The translations under genes were made by a program, and so were the position numbers. The notes under the pieces were generated by a model. The model ran no database searches and was not told the origin of the DNA. It saw only the letters and a list, made by a program, of their open reading frames with translations. 64,000 nucleotides of DNA, from assembly GCA_951799425.1 (NCBI GenBank), contig OX637398.1, positions 23,136,270 through 23,200,269 on the forward strand, written 5' to 3'. This DNA comes from Ilex aquifolium (Eukaryota > Streptophyta > Magnoliopsida > Aquifoliales > Aquifoliaceae). Below are positions 57,897 to 64,000 of this stretch, in pieces (the first letter of the stretch is position 1; the number at the start of each line of letters is the position of its first letter).

Positions 57897-59987
57897 TGTA
57901 ACGCCCCAAATACCACCCTGGATGACATTACATTCTAAAACCATTTACATCATGAGAGCACTAAAATAATTCATCCATAAATAAGACTTCATAAAGTCAT
58001 CCATAGAATTTACAGCATTATCCCAAAAGAATAGACCAAATCATGGCCTTTACATTTCCAAAAGAACAATTAACTATTATAGCGCAGCAAAAATAACAAA
58101 AGAAAACTAGACTTCACAAGGTTAAAAATGAATATCCTAGTCTAGAACAAAAGAAAGTGTCGCTCTAGGCGTCCACCTCGGGATCCACGCTCCCGTCTAT
58201 CAGAGTCTCCCAGTGTGCGGGCTCCTCGACTCCCAGCTCTTCCTCGAGAGAGTAATCTGAAAAGGTTGTTAAGTAGGGGGTGAGCACGAAGCTTTGTAGG
58301 AAAATTCTTCCAAACCCGAACAAGGTTTAGAAAACAGATAAAAACCGGTCGGTATCATTTCGTAAATAGCATATATCAATTTTGAAGGAAAAACAGGACA
58401 TTTTAAATAGATCTCAAGTTTAGGCCGTAACACTAATCAAGTGAAAGGTTAAGGTAAATTTCATAACAATATACCATTTCCAACTTTTAGCCATTTAGGA
58501 AGGGCGCCTTCCGATGCATTGTCCCATACCAATGCACCGGCCAAGGCGGTCCAACCCATCATCCCATTTATATTATTTCATCCCCGTACCATGTATGTTG
58601 AGTGCTTCTCATGAATCTACTCAACGATTATACCTAGTCCACCAATCACAATCACAATCACAAACACTTTAGGAAAGGGCGTCTACCATCCCAATGGCAG
58701 TGACGAGTCCATTCCCAGGAAAAGTATACCAACCTTTGTTCGAACTCCAGTGAACGATAGTGGTCGCATTACCAAATGACAACCCACTACAAGTGTTAGG
58801 AAACCATCTCACCCCCACTGGGATAGACTAACCTCTAACACTCTACGACATCTCTCGAAGGCAATCCAAGTCCATCACAACAACCATACAAATGAGGAAA
58901 CCAAAATATTCTTAATTCACCAACAATTCCAAATAACTACAAAATCCACAATTTCTCATTTGACAAGCATATCTCAAAAATCCCCAAATTAAGCATGTGA
59001 CATTTTCAATAACCAACCAAGAAAAATGCAAGAGATCACAACAATATCATTTTATTACTCAACACAAAACACTATGATTTCGAAATCAAGAACAAAGGAA
59101 GAGTTCAAAAGGAAAATCCATCACTCTTGAAAACTAGGGTTTTTTCAAACAAAATAGGGATTTCATGGGTATACAACCCTAACATTGTGTAAAACATGTT
59201 AACAATTGCAAGAAAACCAAGAAACAATGAACTCATAACAAATACATATGATTAGGAGTCAAAACATATATATATAATAACCATAACATCAATGAACAAG
59301 AATGGAAGAAAACTCCTACCTTGCTCCTTAATTTTTGTGTGAAGAACTAAAAGATTTGATCCTTCCCACTTGAATCAACTCTTGAATTTCTTGTTTTCCC
59401 CTTCTTTCCTTCCTCTCTAAGCCTCTCTGTGGTTTGCATTGATGAAATGGGTACAAATGGAAGAGAAAACACCCAAAACACGCCTGAGTCGTGAAGCCCT
59501 CGGTTTGGCGCGTCCGGACGCGTGTTTTGTGCTGTCCGGATGCGTGTTTTTGCGTCCAAGTTTCTGCCATACGCGTCCGGACGCGTGTCTATTTCCGTCC
59601 GGACGCGGGTGACAGTATACCATCAACTTCCAGATCAATTTTGACCTATTTATAAGTCGATTCAGAAAATTTTCGTCACATACTCTTTTGTAGCCCTTGA
59701 AGTCTAGTTTCTACTGTCAAAATTTCAGATCAAATTGAAATCAACATAGAAAGTTATGATCCAATTACTAAGCAGTGTCCAAAATCCTAAATCTCCAAAT
59801 TTTCTCTAAAGTGTGATTTCACTCCAGAATACTTCCAAACTTCTACAACCTACCTTATTACCTTAACTAACATTTTTATTTCTACTATTACAATCTCCAT
59901 AGTTCATGCATACATCATTTATATATCTTATCCTTTCAAAAACATAATCACATTACTATATAACGATCAAAAACGTGGGGGTTTACA
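57897..59987 (-). repeat. 5' LTR of G2 (2091 bp)
   Basis: Minus sense TGTAAACCCCCACG to GGGGCGTTACA. 93-bp frame 58165-58257 (DYSLEEELGVEEP ... TAG), donor-like site near 59319, GCGTCCGGACGC array about 59507-59610. Several CpG-type differences from 52655-53176, so clearly older than E. Confidence 0.9.
59507..59610 (-). repeat. Palindrome array GCGTCCGGACGC in the G2 5' LTR
   Basis: Two perfect and two degenerate copies, in the same flanking context (CTACAAAAG, AAAATTTTC) as the GTACCGGTAC arrays of F and G1 and the ACGTTCGAACGT array of K. Confidence 0.88.
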
Positions 59988-59992
59988 ACTCC

Positions 59993-61587
59993 ATGTTGGA
60001 ATCTACCATGCCATGCATGAAATGAGATGGGACTCACTCACGCACATCATTCCGAGCCCTTCCTGGCTCCTTCACACATGCAAGTGCCAATAAGTATTAA
60101 CCCGTCATTTATGCTGCGCATCAAATAACATTTCATTCTAGGGTCTTTGTAGGGGTGGATGTTCATGGACTCACACCAAGGATCACCCAACCCACACGGA
60201 ATTTACGGACTTCCACCGATGGTTCCACGTACACCCACACACTTTATGGGCCAAGCCAAGGGAGTGCGTATCCCTATCACCGGGTCTTGCACCAGAGGGA
60301 TCTTCTAGCCCTTCTTGCTACCCCAACCCTAACAACATGCAAACCGTGAGACTCGACTAGGTCATCGACCCAGCTCACGCGAGCCCACTAGTCATCCACC
60401 AAACGAGGTGAAGACAACCACCATACACACACCCATTAAATGAGATGTTCCCGTGCATATGCAATATGATGTCTCATTGCAACTAAAATACAATGTTCAA
60501 CATGGCATGAGTGACATATTCACATTTTAACACATTTCACACATTTCATGACAAAATCATATCATAAGCATATAATTCCCATAGCACAATTTCCAAGCAT
60601 GTTATCACATAATCATGATATTAACACTTTAAATTCTCAAGGCATTTATACAAACACATAACATGCCCACAATTTCATATAACACAAGAATCACATTGGG
60701 TATATTTCACATATCCAATTCTAGAAATTGCAACTAGCAATTTCTAATTATCAATCCATGCTAGGCTTTATCTTTACCCTCATTCAATACCCATTTCACC
60801 CAAATTAACAACAATAGGCAAATGATATACATATCTATCAATCTACCCATTTCACCTAAGAATTCTAGGTGTGGAATAAACCTTGGTATGAGGGAACCCT
60901 ACCTCTTGAAGCGTAGAGAACAACGTTGAGAAGCTCTGAGAACTCCAAACGAAGTGGAACCCTCCCTCTCCCAAAATCCCGTTCTTCGAATCACCCCAAA
61001 ACTAGACCTCCTTGGTATGGTTTTGTAGCCCTCGGCGAGGAGAACAACTTTTGTTCTTGGCTCGAGTGGATTTGAGCTCTCAATCTCCATAGATCGTAGA
61101 GAGAAGGTGGAGAACTCAAGCCCTTTCCCTCTCTTCCTCTCTCGTTGGAATCGGCTGAGCAAATGGGGAGAAAATCTGATTTTTTCCCCTTTAAATACCC
61201 TTTAAATACTTGGCCCACAACGCGCCACACGGCCCTTATTTCCCAGGTCCGTTTTTGCCCTGAAACGATTAAATTTCGCTCCGGTTCAAGTTCAAAATAT
61301 TTTTATTTTAACTTGCCATCATTTATTTCCCAAAATTTAAAATTTTATTCAGAATTTCATTTTTTGGGTCTCCCGAGGCCCGATCACCTCGTAAAACGTG
61401 AAAAATCCGATTGTCTCGAAATTCAACGAAATTTGACAGGATAACTAGATTTCGCGAGACAAATCCAACGGTGAGGTCCGTTTCGTCATCCGTGATCCAG
61501 AAAAATTCAGGTTTACAACCCGTACCGTAGTGGCAAATTACTGTTTTACCCTTTTTCACAAAAGTTCAATTTTAGCCGGGTTTTACA
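59993..61587 (-). repeat. E'' LTR fragment 2 (minus), the LTR start
   Basis: Continues 44346-44760 after removal of G2 and one TSD copy. In minus sense it opens TGTAAAACCCGGC at 61587. Contains the donor-like AAGAG|GTAGGG near 60900. Short frames on both strands show no gene. Confidence 0.85.
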
Positions 61588-61604
61588 TTCTTCCCCCCTT
61601 AAAA

Positions 61605-61624
61605 GAATTTCGTCCCCGAAATTC
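61605..61624 (-). promoter_or_regulatory. Pre-PPT hairpin, E''
   Basis: GAATTTCG-GGGA-CGAAATTC in minus sense, identical to element E. Polypurine tract 61591-61604. Confidence 0.75.
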
Positions 61625-61696
61625 ACACCTCATGCACATACAACCACATGCATATGCAACAGTCATATCATACTAAATGACTATAAGAATGTACCT

Positions 61697-64000
61697 CCAT
61701 CCTCAAATAAGAAAGGGTAATTGGCACGTATGGTGTCTTCACGCTCCCATGTTGCCTCCTTCACTCCTTGGTGCTGCCATAACACCTTCACAAGCCTCAC
61801 GGTCTTGCCTCGCAAAACCTACTCCCGGCTATCCATGACACGCACTGGTCCCCCCTCGAAGGTCTCATTCGCATCAACAACAAGCTCGCCTCAATCCACC
61901 ACATGCGTCGGATCTGGAGTACACTTCCGGAGCATGGAGACATGGAATACCGCGTGAACACCCGATAAAGTTGGCGGTAACGCCAATCTATAGGCCACAG
62001 TGCCAACTCTCTCAAGTACCTCGAAAGGCCCAATATACCTCGGCGACAGCTTTCCCTGCTTGCCGAATCTGACCACTCCTCTCTTAGGCATCACCTTCAA
62101 GAAGACGTGATCTCCCACCTCAAATTTCAAAGGTCGTCGCCGTCTATCGGCGTAGCTCTTCTGCCGGCTTTGAGCCGTGAGAAGACGCTTCCTTATCAGG
62201 TCCACCTTCTCCGAGGCGTCTCTTATCAAGTCTGGACCCGTAGAGGGTCTTTCTCCAACCTTAGTCCAACAAACCGGAGAACGACAAGGCCCCCCATAAA
62301 GTGCCTCATAGGGTGCCATCCGTATGCTCGCCTAATAGCTGTTATTATAGGCGAATTCAACCTCAGTCCAACAATCCGTATGCTCAGTAGGGAAGATGTA
62401 GCTACCAAGCTCCCTAAAACACCCTGAGTCCGACCCCGATAATGCAGCCCAAATTGGCCCACGGTCTCAAGCATCCGCCACTCCCGGGAAGCCACACTAG
62501 CTAAGACACCCCGTGACTTCCGGCTAAGTGCATCAGCCACCACATTTGCCTTACTAGGGTGGTAATGCAAAGTGAAGTCATAGTCCTCTAGGTACTCCAT
62601 CCACCTACGCTGCCTCATGTTGAGGTCCCGCTGAGTGAAGATGTACTTCAAACTTTTGTGGTCCGAAAACACCTCAAATTGTTCACCATATAAATAGTGG
62701 CGTCAAGCCTTCAAGGCAAAGACAATGGCCGCCAACTCCATATCATGTGTGGGTTAATTTTGCTCGTGATTCTTCAACTGTCGAGAACCATAAGCCACCA
62801 CTCTCCCGGATTGCATTAAGACATAACCAAGTCCGTCCTTGGAGGCATCGCGATACACCGTATAGTTTTGTCCCCTCTCTGGAACAATCAAGATAGGAGC
62901 TGAAGTGAGCCTCCTCTTTAGCTCCTGGAATGCCTTCTCACACGAATCATTCCACTCAAACTTGACCTCCTTCCGGGTCAATCTAGTCATAGGTGCGGCT
63001 AGTCGGGAGAAGTCTTCGATGAATCTCCGGTAGTACCCTGCCAATCTCAAGAAACTACGTATCTCGAAGACTGACTTCGGCCTCTCCCAATTCATCACCG
63101 CCTCTACCTTATCCGGGTCAACTGACCCCCCCGAGGCCGACACCACGTGTCCCAAAAATTTCACCTCCGTAAGCCAAAATTCACACTTACTAAACTTGGC
63201 GTACAACTGGTGGTCCCTCAAGGTCTGGAGAACAATCCTCAAGTGACCCTCATGCTGCTCCTCTGTCTTGAAGTAGATCAGTATGTCATCAACAAACACC
63301 ACGAAGAACTGATCTAAATAGGGTTGGAACACCCTATGCATGAGATCCATGAATGCTGCTGGGGCATTCGTCAATCCAAATGGCATCACTGTGAACTCGA
63401 AATGCCCATACCGCGTTCTGAACGCCGTCTTAGGGATATCTGCCTCCCTAATCCTCAACTGATGGTAGCCCGTGCGGAGATCTATCTTGGAATAGACCCG
63501 CGATCCCCTCAGCTGATCAAACAGATCATCAATCCTCGGCAAAGGGAACCTATTCTTGATGGTGACCCGGTTCAACTGCCGATAGTATAAACACAATCGA
63601 AGGGTCTTATCCTTCTTCTTGGCAAACAGCACCGGAGCGCCCCAAGGTGAAGTGTTCGGTCTAATAAAACCCTTGTCCAATAATTCTTGTAATTGGACCT
63701 TGAGTTCTTGCAACTCAGCTGGCGTCATCCTATGTGGAGTCATAGAAATTGGAGAAGTACCCGGATGCAACTCGATGCTAAAGTCCACATCCCTATGGGG
63801 AGGTAATCCCGGTAGTTCGTTCGGAAAAACATCCTCATACTCACACACCACCCGAGGTAGACCCAATTCTTGTCTTGCCTCGTCCTCCAGGGTAAGGCTC
63901 GCCAGCCAACCCATCAACTGCCCATGCCATCGAGAGTCATACACGGCTTGGGGCAAAGCATCATGTTTTTCCCCCTGAAACTTTAAACAAACACCATCTG
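61697..64000 (-). pseudogene. pol: Pol of E'' with integrase core deleted (runs off window)
   Basis: Minus strand, entering from the right edge in the protease-RT linker. RT is complete in outline ([30 protein letters not shown] at about 63285-63305), though [11 protein letters not shown] has Tyr where Asp is usual. RNase H has YRDAS, then a TAA (62754-62756) and a TGA at a Trp position (about 62706). After LVATSSLLS the sequence jumps near 62390 to the end of the integrase core (VEFAYNNSY, then a TAG), so the zinc finger and the first two catalytic Asp are gone. The tail (GDHVFLKVMPKRG) and chromodomain follow, with a TGA near 61890. Confidence 0.88.

Larger units (their letters stand above)
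44761..59987 (-). mobile_element. Element G2: near-complete Tekay chromovirus (minus) invaded by G1
   Basis: Perfect 5-bp duplication ACTCC at 44756-44760 and 59988-59992. Right (5') LTR 57897-59987, gag-pol 53218-57694, left (3') LTR split by G1: its outer part is at 44761 onward and its inner part at 52655-53176. Full set of gag, protease, RT, RNase H, integrase and chromodomain, but with stops and a 23-bp deletion. Confidence 0.9.

Overview
This window looks like nuclear heterochromatin of a flowering plant. It is built almost entirely of LTR retrotransposons inserted into one another, most of them Ty3/gypsy chromoviruses of Tekay/Del type (chromodomain at the end of pol, initiator-Met tRNA primer site, 2-2.9 kb LTRs). 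There is also one GAG-only non-autonomous element, one decayed Ty1/copia relic and one Mutator-like MITE. I see no host gene, tRNA, rRNA or CRISPR array. The species cannot be named from the sequence. Element letters below are local labels.

Layout. 1-4795: element A, a GAG-only element of TR-GAG type whose 5' LTR is cut by the window edge. It sits inside B (4796-9793, plus), a decayed chromovirus pol with its 3' LTR. B, C1 and a solo LTR (H) all sit in a minus-strand LTR, E' (pieces 9794-10057, 28091-28879, 31180-31667). C1 (10058-28090, plus) is a non-autonomous chromovirus derivative that was itself hit by E (12708-21493, TSD TCTAC) and by solo LTR K (22860-25362, TSD GACAT). E' interrupts a plus-strand relic I (31668-~32130). 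A copia relic J (~32345-34831) carries a 537-bp MITE with a 9-bp TSD. F (34832-44345) is a tandem LTR-internal-LTR-internal array of the C1-type family; its right end is lost at a deletion junction with a minus-strand LTR, E''. E'' (44346-44760 plus 59993-61587, pol to 64000) is interrupted by G2 (44761-59987, minus, TSD ACTCC), the most complete gag-pol here. G2 in turn was invaded by G1 (minus, C1/F family), and the leftmost LTR is now a G2/G1 hybrid.

How the parts relate. G2, B, K and H share LTRs beginning TGTAAAC and ending GGGGCGTTACA. C1, F and G1 share LTRs beginning TGTAACACCCC. The C1/F/G1 family keeps the gag C-terminus, with its zinc knuckle duplicated, a dead protease, and the integrase tail with chromodomain. 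The RT/RNase H/integrase core is replaced by a segment copied from an LTR and expanded into a ~40-bp degenerate tandem array. Every pol in the window is broken, so recent movement (E, F) must have used enzymes supplied from elsewhere.

Most interesting signals: (1) a 93-bp, always-open, mostly acidic reading frame inside every Tekay-type LTR, preceded by a splice-acceptor-like site and paired with a conserved donor-like site, with many synonymous differences; (2) arrays of 8-12 bp perfect palindromes in the LTRs, where the palindrome changes between elements while the flanks are conserved; (3) a covarying 20-nt hairpin just before the polypurine tract; (4) the LTR-derived array that replaced pol; (5) a young element (E) lacking capsid, RT core and integrase core. 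LTR identities and counts are by eye.
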